In this document: positions 33,401-42,436 of the stretch, one piece after another | Layout of the letters: every line of letters begins with the position of its first letter | Numbering within the stretch: position 1 is the first letter of the stretch | NCBI GenBank assembly: GCA_023436175.1 | Contig: JAEZKE010000035.1 | Location: 1-43,615 of the forward strand | Source: Methanobacteriota archaeon | GTDB lineage: Archaea > Methanobacteriota > Methanobacteria > Methanobacteriales > Methanobacteriaceae | DNA: 43,615 nt | Direction of reading: 5' to 3' | Made by a program: the position numbers and the translations under genes | Notes under the pieces: model-generated | Databases searched by the model: none | What the model was told of the DNA's origin: nothing | Seen by the model: the letters and a program-made list of their open reading frames with translations, nothing else

Positions 33401-33985
33401 ATGGTAAAATTCACCGCAAGAGAGATCAGAGATATTATAATTTCACTGCTTGTCATATCACTTGCTTTTGATTATATCTTAACTGGGCGCGACTTAAACG
33501 CTACAATCTCAAATTTTGGATATATGGTGGTTGTAGTTGGGTTTGGATTTGTACTTCATGAATTAGCCCATAAATTCGCTGCTATACGATATGGTTACTG
33601 GGCAGAATATAAAATGTGGGCTCAGGGTTTAATACTGGCTTTAATTACATCATACTTTGGATTTGTATTTGCAGCACCGGGTGCAGTTTATATCCATGGA
33701 TATAACATTAAACCCAGTGAAAACGGTAAAATATCGCTTGCAGGGCCTGTAACTAATATAATACTGGCACTGCTGTTTTTAATGGCCATGCCAATCGCTT
33801 CACAATATGGGCTTTTAAGCATAGCTATTTTAGGGGCTACAATAAACAGCTTTTTGGCGGTTTTCAATTTAATACCGTTAGTTGTATTGGATGGGGCTAA
33901 GGTTTTCAAGTGGAACCCTTTAATATGGATAGCTACAATGGCATTAGCTTTAATATTGTTAGGTTATTCAATATGGGGTGTCTAA
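33401..33985 (+). CDS. Site-2 protease family (M50) membrane metallopeptidase
   Basis: The 194-residue polytopic protein has about five hydrophobic segments. Zinc site: HELAH at residues 53-57 inside a membrane helix, with the second ligand motif NLIPLVVLDGAKVF (about 155-168, Asp about 164), matching the NxxPxxxLDG rule of S2P proteases. It is a compact member without PDZ or CBS domains. It probably cleaves membrane-bound substrates within the bilayer; the substrate is unknown. Monocistronic and probably leaderless. Confidence 0.88.
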   Translation: MVKFTAREIRDIIISLLVISLAFDYILTGRDLNATISNFGYMVVVVGFGFVLHELAHKFAAIRYGYWAEYKMWAQGLILALITSYFGFVFAAPGAVYIHGYNIKPSENGKISLAGPVTNIILALLFLMAMPIASQYGLLSIAILGATINSFLAVFNLIPLVVLDGAKVFKWNPLIWIATMALALILLGYSIWGV

Positions 33986-34126
33986 ATTCATTAATACCCT
34001 TAAATTTTTAGAACAATTTTTAATATTTAAATCCACTATATTTTAAATTCAAAGAAGATGGAAAGAAATTTAGATAAAAATATCTGTATAAAATATTAGT
34101 GAATATAACTAATTTCAAGTGATGCT

Positions 34127-35335
34127 ATGTTTAAAGAAGTTCCAGTAAAATATTTTGGGTGTACGCACAGGGCAATGCCTCCAGAAGAAACCATAAACTG
34201 GGTAAAAGATAAATTAAAAACTGCAGGAGTAACAAGGGTAGCTGAAATAACTCACCTTGATAGAATAGGAATACCAGTTTATTCTGCAATAAGGCCATCT
34301 GCTGCAGAGGGCGCTGTAAGTATTTATGCCGGAAAAGGAGCTACAAAAGATCAGGCTAAAGCGTCAGCTATGATGGAAGCATTTGAAAGATATTCTGCAG
34401 AACTCTCTGAAGAAGATAAAAATAATTTAATTTCGGCATGTTTCGGAGAAATAGATGGATGTATGGATCCAAAATCGCTTATATTGCCAAATTTACCATT
34501 TGATCCACAAGAAGAAGAATTGAACTGGGTAAATGCGGTAAATATAAAAGATGATAAAGAATATTTAGTGCCGGCTAATTCTGTATTTCATCCTTATGTT
34601 ACTTCAAACGATACCAGTCTATTTAAATCAAATACAAATGGGCTTGCATCTGGAAATAGGGTAGAAGAAGCTGTATTTCATGGCATGATGGAAGTTATTG
34701 AGAGGGATGCGTGGAGTGTATTTGAAACTAAACGAAAAAGAGCCGTTGAAATAGATCTTGAATCCATTGAGAACCCCCTTATCAAAGAACTTTTGGATAA
34801 ATTCAAAAAAGAAGGAATCGATGTTAAGCTTGTAAATTTGACATCGGATATTGAAGCGGCCACAATTGCGGCAGTTTCAGATGATACTGTTTTAAAAGAC
34901 CCTGCACTACTTACATTAGGGGTTGGAACTCATTTAGATCCAGAAATAGCAGCTATGCGGGCTCTAACAGAAGTAGCCCAAAGCCGTGCCACTCAAATTC
35001 ATGGTACAAGAGAAGATACTACTCGAGCTGTTTTCATGAGAAAAGCAGGCTACGAACGGATGAAACGGATGAATAAACACTGGTTTGGCGAATCTGAAGA
35101 AGTCATTGATCTATCAAAGATTAAAAATCATGCAGGTAAATCATTTAAGGAAGATATAGATACTTCATTAAAGCTTTTAAAAAATGCAGGGTTTAAAGAT
35201 GTTTTATTTGTAGATCTTACACGGGAAGAAATTGAAATACCTGTTGTAAGAGTTATAATTCCAGGTTTAGAAGTTTATTCCATAGATACCACAAGGGTTG
35301 GAAAAAGGCTTGTGCAAAAGGCAAAAGCTAATTAA
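34127..35335 (+). CDS. ycaO: YcaO enzyme for McrA glycine thioamidation
   Basis: The 402-residue YcaO-domain protein corresponds to methanogenesis marker protein 1. It begins VPVKYFGCTHRAMPPEETI, then has the YcaO ATP site: KGATKDQAKASAMMEAFERYSAE (about 70-92), EEAVFHGMMEVIERDAWSVFE (about 182-202) and AMRALTEVAQSRATQIHGTRED (about 281-302), whose Glu residues bind Mg-ATP. It activates the peptide backbone of methyl-coenzyme M reductase alpha subunit to install thioglycine, usually with TfuA, which is not in this window. It is a strong marker that the organism is a methanogen. GTGAT precedes the ATG. Confidence 0.92.
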   Translation: MFKEVPVKYFGCTHRAMPPEETINWVKDKLKTAGVTRVAEITHLDRIGIPVYSAIRPSAAEGAVSIYAGKGATKDQAKASAMMEAFERYSAELSEEDKNNLISACFGEIDGCMDPKSLILPNLPFDPQEEELNWVNAVNIKDDKEYLVPANSVFHPYVTSNDTSLFKSNTNGLASGNRVEEAVFHGMMEVIERDAWSVFETKRKRAVEIDLESIENPLIKELLDKFKKEGIDVKLVNLTSDIEAATIAAVSDDTVLKDPALLTLGVGTHLDPEIAAMRALTEVAQSRATQIHGTREDTTRAVFMRKAGYERMKRMNKHWFGESEEVIDLSKIKNHAGKSFKEDIDTSLKLLKNAGFKDVLFVDLTREEIEIPVVRVIIPGLEVYSIDTTRVGKRLVQKAKAN

Positions 35336-35522
35336 AAATTATATTTATTAATTTTTATTCTTTGCTTTTTAATTGCTTATTGTAAAATATAAAGGATTTA
35401 ATTTATATTTACAGGCTTTTCATTTATTTCTATTTGAATATTATATTATGAAAAAATATTTAATTTTGTATTAAAATATTAAACTGTAACTATGTTGATT
35501 TTTGAAGTAGGATAATTTTAAA

Positions 35523-36224
35523 ATGACAGCCCAAAACAACAAAGTCAGTTCTGGTCAAATAGTATTCTCAGTTATTTGGATTCTTCTATTTCCAGTATTG
35601 CTTCTTGTTCTTGCCGGAGATTGGTTCTGGGTTGAAGGTTGGCTTTTTAATATATGGTATATTGTGTTAAGTTTTTCAACAGTTATTTATTTGTATTTTA
35701 AAGACCCAGGATTACTCACTGAAAGATTTAGAAGGCCTGGAACTGGTGGAGAAAAAGGATGGGATAAGTACTGGCTTTATATCTTTATAATATTGTTTAT
35801 AATTTGGTTCGTGGCCATGCCCTTAGATGCTAAAAGATATGTATGGACAACTAACTTCCCATTATGGATAAAGGTTATTGGTGGAATCTTATTATTGCTT
35901 GGATTCTTCTTTACATTTCGTGCTTTAGCTGATAATCCCTTTGCATCAGCTGAAGTTAGAATACAAAAAGAAAGAAAACAGCAGGTAGTTTCAACAGGGG
36001 TTTACGGCTTTGTAAGGCATCCCATGTATCTTGGTGGAATATTGTATGTAATAGGTGCCCCTGTGCTGCTTGGCTCCAAATATGGGATTTTACTGGGCGT
36101 ATTAATGGTAATTTTCATTATGGCAAGGATAATTGGGGAAGAGAAAGCGTTAGTTGAGGAATTGGAAGGTTATAAAGATTACAAAAAGAAAGTAAGATAT
36201 AGATTGATCCCGTTTGTTTGGTAA
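35523..36224 (+). CDS. ICMT/PEMT-like membrane methyltransferase, copy 1
   Basis: The 233-residue protein of the isoprenylcysteine carboxyl methyltransferase-like family has about five hydrophobic segments and the SAM-binding C-terminal motif GVYGFVRHPMYLGGI (about residues 159-173), followed by the acidic EEKALVEELEGYKDYKKKV, as in family members. It probably methylates a lipid or lipid-linked substrate at the membrane. Two paralogues lie at 38225 and 39182; this copy has an ATG start and unrelated upstream DNA, so it diverged first or moved. Confidence 0.85.
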   Translation: MTAQNNKVSSGQIVFSVIWILLFPVLLLVLAGDWFWVEGWLFNIWYIVLSFSTVIYLYFKDPGLLTERFRRPGTGGEKGWDKYWLYIFIILFIIWFVAMPLDAKRYVWTTNFPLWIKVIGGILLLLGFFFTFRALADNPFASAEVRIQKERKQQVVSTGVYGFVRHPMYLGGILYVIGAPVLLGSKYGILLGVLMVIFIMARIIGEEKALVEELEGYKDYKKKVRYRLIPFVW

Positions 36225-36263
36225 AAAACTTAAAAAGATAAATATAACAGTTACAGCAGAATG

Positions 36264-37076
36264 TTACTCAATTTTATAAATTAACAGTCTATGAGCTTTT
36301 TTAGCCATCGGAACTAAATTTGCTAATTTATACATGATCTTCGTTAAAATATCTAAATTTTTAACTTCTTCATTTGATGTAAAATACTGCTCTTCAATGA
36401 ACTGAATTCCTGTTCCCCAGTTGCTAAGTTTTTCAGGATTATCAATGCCCCAATGGATTACCGCACCGGTTTTCTTTATTGATGGTTGATTTTTTACCTT
36501 TTTTGCGGTATAAATGTTGAATGCATCAAAAATTAGGGTAAAACTACCAATTCTGTTTTTAAGATCATTTAGCAGTGTCTTAATTTCATTTTCTTTAAGG
36601 TACATAAAAAGCCCTTCAGCTATAACTATGTAATGTTTTTTATCAGCAGGTACTTTTTTTAACCATTTATGCTCTGTGATAGAAGATGCAATTAAATGAT
36701 ATTTATCTGTTTCTTTGTAAAAATGCCTGCGGATATCAATAACATCTTTAAAATCCACATCATACCAGTCAACATTATTATTTCCAATTCTGCTGTATCT
36801 GCTGTCAAGTCCACAACCTAAATGCAAAGCAACGCTTTCATTGTTATCCAAAAGAAATCCTTTAACGAAGTTATCGATGAGTTTTGCCCTTAAACACATC
36901 ATCATGTTTGTCTTTTCAGGAATTTTAAGCGATTTAAAATTGTAATCGATTTGATTTACAATTTCAACTGCTTTTTTATCAACAAGTAGGGGATGTTTTT
37001 TCCTGTTTTCTTTTGCTTTTCCAAATAAAGGGATAAGTAAAGTTTCTTTTTCTTCAGTTAAGGTAATTTTATTCAT
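36264..37076 (-). CDS. LCMT-like class I SAM methyltransferase
   Basis: The 270-residue cytosolic methyltransferase of the leucine carboxyl methyltransferase-like (PPM/Omc) type carries SAM motif LHLGCGLDSRYSRIG (about 84-98), the acidic VDWYDVDFKDVIDIRR, and EGLFMYLKENEI (about 152-163), all family signatures. Such enzymes methylate carboxyl or hydroxyl groups of diverse small molecules, including polyketide-like and tRNA-linked targets; the substrate is unknown. It is convergent with the ICMT-like gene at 35523. GAGG five bases before the ATG supports the start. Confidence 0.87.
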   Translation of the reverse strand: MNKITLTEEKETLLIPLFGKAKENRKKHPLLVDKKAVEIVNQIDYNFKSLKIPEKTNMMMCLRAKLIDNFVKGFLLDNNESVALHLGCGLDSRYSRIGNNNVDWYDVDFKDVIDIRRHFYKETDKYHLIASSITEHKWLKKVPADKKHYIVIAEGLFMYLKENEIKTLLNDLKNRIGSFTLIFDAFNIYTAKKVKNQPSIKKTGAVIHWGIDNPEKLSNWGTGIQFIEEQYFTSNEEVKNLDILTKIMYKLANLVPMAKKAHRLLIYKIE

Positions 37077-37363
37077 TTAAATCCTCTTTATGGTGGAAAT
37101 CCATTTTATCATAAAATTTTTATTCCATATAAATCAGATATTACATATCAAATAATTTAAGAAAAGTCTATTTTTAAAGGTACTTGTATTTTTGGACTCT
37201 GCTAACCTCTGTTGAAAATCTAAATTTATCTAAAATATTCAAATAATAAGATTACGACCAATTTAAGATAAATAACCAGTGAAATTAGTAATGAAGAGCT
37301 ATTATATATTATAATTAGTTTATACATCCTTTTCTTTTTATATATTTAAAAGAAACTCTTATT

Positions 37364-37992
37364 ATGACTTATTTGATCTGTGACAAACGTGAAGTTTAAT
37401 ATGAAGCTGACGAAGATTTTGATGATTATGTCTGTGAAAATTGTAGTGGTAAATTAAAGCCACATGAAATTTAGAAGATTATTACAATGAAAATCTAAAA
37501 GTTGAAAGAGAAAGTATAACTGTAGGTTCAAGGTCATGCCGAAATAAAGACTTCTAGATATAATAATGTAATAATTGCTGGAGTGATCTTAAGTCTTATT
37601 GGGATAAGATTTTTAATTAGTTCTATAACTGTAATTGCTTTGGTTATTGGAATAGTTTTAATAATTTAGGATATACTAAAGCAAAAAGTTGGAATAAAGG
37701 AATAAAAGGAGGGAGTATTGTGGTCGAATACCTAAACCGGCTGCCAAAGGATTATTTTATTTTTAACGATGTTAAATTTCCTGGAAGCTATGGAAACCCT
37801 GACCATGTCGTAGTGGGGCATAATGGCATATTTGTGATAGGAACCAAGAATTATGGTGGGTTTTTTATAATAGAAAATGATGAATGGGTTTACAAAGGTG
37901 GTAAAAATATTCAAAAAGCATATAAACAACCCGGAAAACAGGTAATGGTTAATGCAATGTCTTTGAAGAAATTTTTAATGGACAATGAGTAA
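37364..37992 (+). pseudogene. Decayed zinc-ribbon, membrane and NERD nuclease gene
   Basis: Three fragments lie in order. From ATG 37364 the frame reads MTYLICDKREV, stop, YEADEDFDDYVCENCSGKLK, then a second stop: a zinc ribbon with one Cys lost. Next comes a hydrophobic helix GVILSLIGIRFLI...IVLII ending in a stop. After a frame change, KSWNKGIKGGSIVVEYLNRL leads into a NERD domain (FNDVKFPGSYGNPDHVVVG), which ends at 37992 well before a normal C terminus. The catalytic glutamate of the NERD motif (usually ETK) is Gly here (IGTK). The last piece from GTG 37720 is open for 90 codons but is unlikely to make an active nuclease. Confidence 0.8.
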
Positions 37993-38224
37993 TTTTTATA
38001 AAAAACCCAATTACTTAATTTTAATTATTAAATAAGTTGTTATTAAAGGTAAAATCTGTTGGGTCATCTTTTATATTCTATATATTTGTTTCTATAAACA
38101 TACCTGTGATTATTAACTTATAAAAAACTATTTAACTGTGTATTCAGTATTAATTTGTACTGAAAAACTATCCGTCTTAAGTTTCAGGCAGATAAGACTA
38201 TCAAATTAACATGGGGACTTTGCA

Positions 38225-38911
38225 GTGACAGCTGAAAAGAACAAAGCGATTAATCAAAGTATTTTACTTTTCGTGTGGCCTGCATTGATTCTTTTCCTTT
38301 CAGGAAACTGGTTCTGGTTGGAAGGATGGATTTTTGGTATCTGGTTTGTGGTATTATCCCTACCAAGGATTATCTATTTGTATCGTAAAGACCATGAGTT
38401 ACTTAATGAAAGATCCAGGAAACCGGGAACAGGTAAACAAAAAGGATGGGATAAATATCTCGTGTTTTTGCTCGCAGGAGTATTTTTAACATGGTTTTTG
38501 ATTATGCCACTGGATGCTGAAAGATATGCATGGACCAATAACTTTCCAGTATGGCTAAAAGTTCTTGGAGGAATTTTACTTGTAATATCGTTCTTCTTCT
38601 TATACAGAGCTTATACAGATAACACGTTCCTGTCACCTTTAGTTAGAATACAAACAGAAAGAAAACAGCAGGTAATTTCAGCAGGAGTTTACGGCTTTGT
38701 TAGACATCCCATGTATCTGGGATCTGTACTGTTATTTATAGGAGCACCTCTGCTGTTTGGTTCTAAATATGGAATTGTACTTGGTGTATTGATGTTTTTC
38801 ATTGTTGCAGTAAGAATAAATGGGGAAGAAAAGGCACTGGTTAAAGGATTAGATGGATATGGGGAATATAAAAAGAAAGTGCGGAGTAGATTGATTCCTT
38901 TTATCTGGTAA
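38225..38911 (+). CDS. ICMT/PEMT-like membrane methyltransferase, copy 2
   Basis: This 228-residue paralogue of 35523-36224 has the same hydrophobic pattern, the GVYGFVRHPMYLGSV motif (about 156-170) and the EEKALVKGLDGYGEYKKKV tail. It shares GNWFWLEGW, RAYTDNTFLSPLVRIQ and its promoter with copy 3, and so is nearer to that copy. The start is GTG with GGGGA about seven bases upstream, a position conserved with copy 3; an ATG start would lose the first helix. Likely membrane-bound; substrate unknown. Confidence 0.85.
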   Translation: MTAEKNKAINQSILLFVWPALILFLSGNWFWLEGWIFGIWFVVLSLPRIIYLYRKDHELLNERSRKPGTGKQKGWDKYLVFLLAGVFLTWFLIMPLDAERYAWTNNFPVWLKVLGGILLVISFFFLYRAYTDNTFLSPLVRIQTERKQQVISAGVYGFVRHPMYLGSVLLFIGAPLLFGSKYGIVLGVLMFFIVAVRINGEEKALVKGLDGYGEYKKKVRSRLIPFIW

Positions 38912-39181
38912 AAAAGCATATTTGTTCTATTGCAAAAAGTTATGAATTTGTTTTTATAAAAACGCATTTTATTTGATTATATTGTTAAATATAAATGTAT
39001 TAGGGCTAAAAACGGTTAAATTAATTCTATTTTTATATATTTATTTTCATAAACACGCTTGTAAGTATTAACTTATAAAAAAGTATTTAACAATGTATTA
39101 ATAAATTATATAAAATGTATTAAAAATCATTGGTCTTAAACTTCAGATAAAAGACTATCAAATTGATATGGGGATTTTATA

Positions 39182-39868
39182 GTGGCAATTAAAAAGAGCG
39201 AAGTGATAATGCAATGTGTTTCCTTTGTTATATGGACTGGATTTATTCTTTTTCTTTCAGGGAACTGGTTCTGGATTGAAGGATGGCTTTTTGGTTTATG
39301 GTTTATTGCAATTTCTGTAGCTAGAACGGATTACTTGTATCGTAAAGACCCTGAGTTACTTGAAGAAAGAACTAGGGCACCTGGAACAGGTAATCAGAAG
39401 GGATGGGATCAATATCTTGTCTATTTACTTGGCCTGCTGTTTTTAATATGGTTTGTGGTTATGCCTTTAGATGCTGAAAGGTTCACGTGGACCATTAACT
39501 TTCCAGTATGGTTGCAAGTCGTTGGGGGGATCCTGCTTGTAATATCCTTCTTTTTCTCATACAGAGCTTATACAGATAACACGTTCCTGTCGCCTTTAGT
39601 TAGAATACAATCCGAACGGGAACAACAAGTTGTTTCAACTGGTGTTTATGGCTTTGTAAGGCACCCCCTGTATTTGGGCGGTGTGCTGTTATTTATAGGG
39701 GCTCCCATGCTGCTTGGATCTATATATGGAATTATAATTGGTGCCCTGATGTTTCTCATTGTTGTAGTGAGAATAATGGGGGAAGAGAAGATGCTAGTTT
39801 ATGAACTAAAAGGGTACGATGATTATAAAAAGAAGGTAAAAAGCAGGCTTATTCCATTTATATGGTAA
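39182..39868 (+). CDS. ICMT/PEMT-like membrane methyltransferase, copy 3
   Basis: This 228-residue paralogue starts at GTG (VAIKKSEV) after TGGGGATTTTATA. The catalytic motif is GVYGFVRHPLYLGGV (about 156-170) and the tail EEKMLVYELKGYDDYKKKV. Differences from copy 2 are spread along the protein while both active-site regions stay intact, so both are probably functional. It is followed by a stem and oligo-T terminator and then a membrane protein gene with a related upstream sequence. Confidence 0.85.
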   Translation: MAIKKSEVIMQCVSFVIWTGFILFLSGNWFWIEGWLFGLWFIAISVARTDYLYRKDPELLEERTRAPGTGNQKGWDQYLVYLLGLLFLIWFVVMPLDAERFTWTINFPVWLQVVGGILLVISFFFSYRAYTDNTFLSPLVRIQSEREQQVVSTGVYGFVRHPLYLGGVLLFIGAPMLLGSIYGIIIGALMFLIVVVRIMGEEKMLVYELKGYDDYKKKVKSRLIPFIW

Positions 39869-39871
39869 ATA

Positions 39872-39905
39872 TTTGAGTATAAATCTCAAAAACTATCTTT
39901 TTTTT
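39872..39905 (+). terminator. Stem plus oligo-T terminator after ICMT copy 3
   Basis: TTTGAG (39872-39877) pairs with CTCAAA (39885-39890), and eight T follow at 39898-39905, just after the stop codon at 39868. Confidence 0.6.
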
Positions 39906-40157
39906 GTCTAAAATATTAATTTGAGGGCATTTAACTTATAAGTTCATTTTCAATAGGGGTGTGATACATTGATACTTAACTCTTTTGTTTGCTGTTAATA
40001 GATACTAAAAGTCTGTATGAGAATGGAGAACAACGGCTTATATGAGAATAAAAAGTATTACCTTATATAATGGATACACAGTTTAAGTGGGGATTTTATT
40101 TCATCTAAAAAAGAGCCCAAAGGAACTAAAAATGATTTTAAAAGATCCACAAATATT

Positions 40158-40808
40158 ATGAGATTAGTTATATCCATGATGTTAATTCTGCTAGTGATCC
40201 TCATCACTTTTTATATAAGAATTTTAAATGGGTTTGATCAATCAGTGCAGTTCTCTTATTTTATAATGATCTTGATCATTTCCATTGCTGTATGTGGAAT
40301 ACTGTTTATGAAAGATACTTGGAAAGATCAATGGATACATATAGGTATTATTAGCGTTATAATTGTATGTTCTATTGGGTTTGGATTTTTAAACCAGGAA
40401 GAACTAAATAAAGCAGAAATAAATGTTATTAACCCGTATATGGGATCATCTGTGCATGCGCAGTTTGTAGTATCAGGTTCATTTGAAAATATTCCTGAAA
40501 ATAAGGATATATGGTTATACCTATTTTCATCCATAACTAAAAAGTACTACCCGGAACCAGTACCCGTACTTAAATTAAATAGTGGTCATTCAGTGGATGG
40601 ATCATGGGATTATTACTGTATACCTAATATGAAGGGTTTTAAAGGTACAGATAAATCGTTCCAGATAGGTTTTTTCATATCTAATAAAACAGATAAAATT
40701 TATATTGAACATGAAATAATGCGTGTAAACGGCAGTATCAAAGGTATGAATCAACTACCAAATAAAATTGAAAATATGGGAATACAAGTTAACATTACCT
40801 CGATATAA
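40158..40808 (+). CDS. Membrane-anchored protein with soluble C-terminal domain
   Basis: The 216-residue protein has three N-terminal hydrophobic helices (about 2-23, 33-53, 60-80) and a beta-rich soluble domain of about 130 residues (SSVHAQFVVSGSFENIPENKDIW... to MGIQVNITSI) that is probably outside the cell. No family is recognised. Upstream, TGGGGATTTTATTTCATCTA and AAAAAGAGCCCAAAG mirror the region around the GTG start of ICMT copy 3, and the frame stays open back to 40098, where ATT stands in place of GTG. Translation may therefore begin 20 codons earlier at a rare codon, or that part may be a relic of the duplication. Confidence 0.6.
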   Translation: MRLVISMMLILLVILITFYIRILNGFDQSVQFSYFIMILIISIAVCGILFMKDTWKDQWIHIGIISVIIVCSIGFGFLNQEELNKAEINVINPYMGSSVHAQFVVSGSFENIPENKDIWLYLFSSITKKYYPEPVPVLKLNSGHSVDGSWDYYCIPNMKGFKGTDKSFQIGFFISNKTDKIYIEHEIMRVNGSIKGMNQLPNKIENMGIQVNITSI

Positions 40809-40818
40809 TTTCATTTAA

Positions 40819-40904
40819 TGAGGTTCATACCTCAATTTTTAGAGAATTTACATACATTCAGTGAGGTTTATACTTCATTCTTTTTTAGAGAATTTGCACA
40901 TTCG
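40819..40904 (+). terminator. Tandemly duplicated 43-bp terminator-like unit
   Basis: Unit 1 (40819-40861) has stem TGAGGT/ACCTCA with loop TCAT, then TTTTT and AGAGAATTT. Unit 2 (40862-40904) has TGAGGT/ACTTCA with loop TTAT, then TTTTTT and AGAGAATTT. They follow the stop of the 40158 gene by 10 bp, so are probably repeated terminators. Confidence 0.55.
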
Positions 40905-40969
40905 GTCTAAATATATAGATGATAATATTAACATGTTCTAAATCATATTTTTTGAGTTTTAGTCCAATG

Positions 40970-40991
40970 GGCATAATTTACGAATTATGCC
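40970..40991. promoter_or_regulatory. Perfect hairpin upstream of the response regulator
   Basis: GGCATAATT and AATTATGCC form a 9-bp stem with loop TACG, and a third GGCATAAT lies at 41000-41007. It is in the 400-bp gap before the response regulator, which has no gene, and could be an operator or an isolated unit like those of the hairpin arrays. Confidence 0.5.
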
Positions 40992-41209
40992 GATTTAAGG
41001 GCATAATATTATGAAATTAAGCAAAATATAAATCATTGGTTTATTTGGGGTTATAAGAAATGTACTGGGCGTTTAATGAACATTAAACAATTGGAGTTTA
41101 AAAGCCAGCGATTTTTAATTAGGTTTAAATATTATTAATTTAATAATAGTATAATTCAATGTAAATATCGTGGATTTTAATTGTTTTATAACTAATAACA
41201 GGTAATTAA

Positions 41210-41670
41210 ATGACGGATAATATTAGTTTAATCTCTCAAGATATTAATTCACTTTCTATTCTATTAGTTGAAGATAATATTGCAGATGCCCGCTTAATAA
41301 AAGAGTTTTTAAATGAAATTGATATGGATGTGGTTTTACACATAGCACGTGATGGAAAAGAGGCCATGGAATTCTTATATTTAAATTGTAAGTACAATAG
41401 TAGATATCTGTCTACATTTATAATTTTAGATCTAAATTTACCAAAAATGAGCGGTCGTGAAGTTTTAAAAGAAATCAAGGGCGATGCTGATTTAAAGAGA
41501 ATTCCAGTGGTGATTCTCACAACTTCAACAGCAGAAGAAGATATAATAGAGTGCTATAACAATCATGCTAATTGCTATTTACCAAACCTCTTGATTTTCA
41601 TGAATTTGCAAATACAATGAATTCAATTAAAAGTTTCTGGTTCAATATAGCTGAGTTACCAAAAATTTAG
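41210..41670 (+). pseudogene. Response regulator receiver protein, frameshifted near the end
   Basis: The receiver domain is of the Rcp1-like stand-alone type: ILLVEDNIADARLIKEF (acidic pocket), phosphoacceptor Asp in FIILDLNLPKMSG (about 75) and VVILTTSTAEEDI. After HANCYL near 41583 the frame goes astray and stops at 41620. In the next frame the missing end is intact: KPLDFHEFANTMNSIKSFW, then FNIAELPKI and a stop at 41670. One missing base before CCAAACCT explains both, restoring the conserved Lys-Pro. It is either a real frameshift that removes the conserved lysine or a sequencing error. No kinase is adjacent. Confidence 0.85.
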
Positions 41671-41676
41671 ATTTAA

Positions 41677-42114
41677 TTAAGCATCAGCATGTAAAATCCT
41701 TTTAAATCTTCTCCAGTGAATGTGAATATGGAAAAACAATACAACTGCTAATATTATACCTGTTTCTACATGCCAGAAAAGTAAATTAAAATTGAGATTG
41801 AACCGCACGCCATAATCAGTTATAAGTACTAATATTATTCCTGTGATTCCTGAAATTAACATGCTCCCAACAAGTGCAATGCTCCATATTTGTTTGTATC
41901 TAACTTTTCTTATGATTTTACTGTCGTAGAGAAGATAACTTAGTAAATATAACATAATTAATGCCAGTACTATGGTTAAAACATTATAGTCTGGACTATA
42001 TGCTTCTCCACCACTGATAGATCCAGAACTGACTGACTGATCACTAGTTTGAGCGTAAGCTGCTGCCGGAGTTAAAAAAGCAATTATAAGTAGAATTATC
42101 AATATCTTTTTCAT
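41677..42114 (-). CDS. Histidine-rich three-helix membrane protein, DUF4405-like, with signal peptide
   Basis: The 145-residue protein has an N-terminal signal sequence (MKKILIILLIIAFLTPAAAYA), a short Ser/Gly linker, then three transmembrane helices. Paired histidines lie near the ends of helix 2-3: FWHVETGIIL and FFHIHIHWRRFKR. This pattern resembles DUF4405 and cytochrome b561-like proteins where His residues bind heme, although Methanobacteriales are considered to lack membrane cytochromes. It shares the core with its neighbour upstream (42122), which lacks the signal sequence. The two genes are 7 bp apart. GTGAT precedes the ATG. Confidence 0.7.
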   Translation of the reverse strand: MKKILIILLIIAFLTPAAAYAQTSDQSVSSGSISGGEAYSPDYNVLTIVLALIMLYLLSYLLYDSKIIRKVRYKQIWSIALVGSMLISGITGIILVLITDYGVRFNLNFNLLFWHVETGIILAVVLFFHIHIHWRRFKRILHADA

Positions 42115-42121
42115 TATATCA

Positions 42122-42436
42122 CTATGTCCTTAAAGTGATTCTTTTAAACCGTTCCCAGTGGAGATGAATATGGAAAAGTGCAATTATAAATAGAACTATA
42201 CCAATTTCAACATGCCAGAAAACCATAAGTGCATTTATGGCAATGCTGATACCATATTCTGTAAATACGCTAATTAAGAGCCCAATAACAGCTAAGGTTA
42301 AACCCATGACAAAAATAGCTATATTCCATATTTTTGCATGCATCGCATCTGTAATTACACTTTCTTTATAAAGTAGGTATGATATTGCATACAAAATTAT
42401 AATTATAAGTGAAACTGGAACGAATTCATATGACAT
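42122..42436 (-). CDS. Histidine-rich three-helix membrane protein, DUF4405-like
   Basis: The 104-residue paralogue of the protein at 41677 has three helices and FWHVEIGIVL and LFHIHLHWERFKR in the same positions. It also shares the first-helix pattern ISYLLYKESVI/LSYLLYDSKII. It is the first gene of the pair and starts at an ATG without an evident ribosome binding site. Four conserved His residues could bind heme or another metal. Function is unknown; a two-subunit redox or ligand-sensing complex is one possibility. Confidence 0.7.
   Translation of the reverse strand: MSYEFVPVSLIIIILYAISYLLYKESVITDAMHAKIWNIAIFVMGLTLAVIGLLISVFTEYGISIAINALMVFWHVEIGIVLFIIALFHIHLHWERFKRITLRT

Larger units (their letters stand above)
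38085..39868 (+). repeat. Tandem duplication of the ICMT-like gene with its promoter
   Basis: Units are about 38085-38911 and 39043-39868. Upstream DNA is shared as well as coding DNA: TATTAACTTATAAAAAA-like promoter sequence, AAGACTATCAAATTRA and ATGGGGA just before the GTG start. Inside the genes TACAGATAACACGTTCCTGT is identical. The 270-bp spacer 38912-39181 consists of this duplicated promoter DNA plus AT-rich sequence. Confidence 0.8.
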
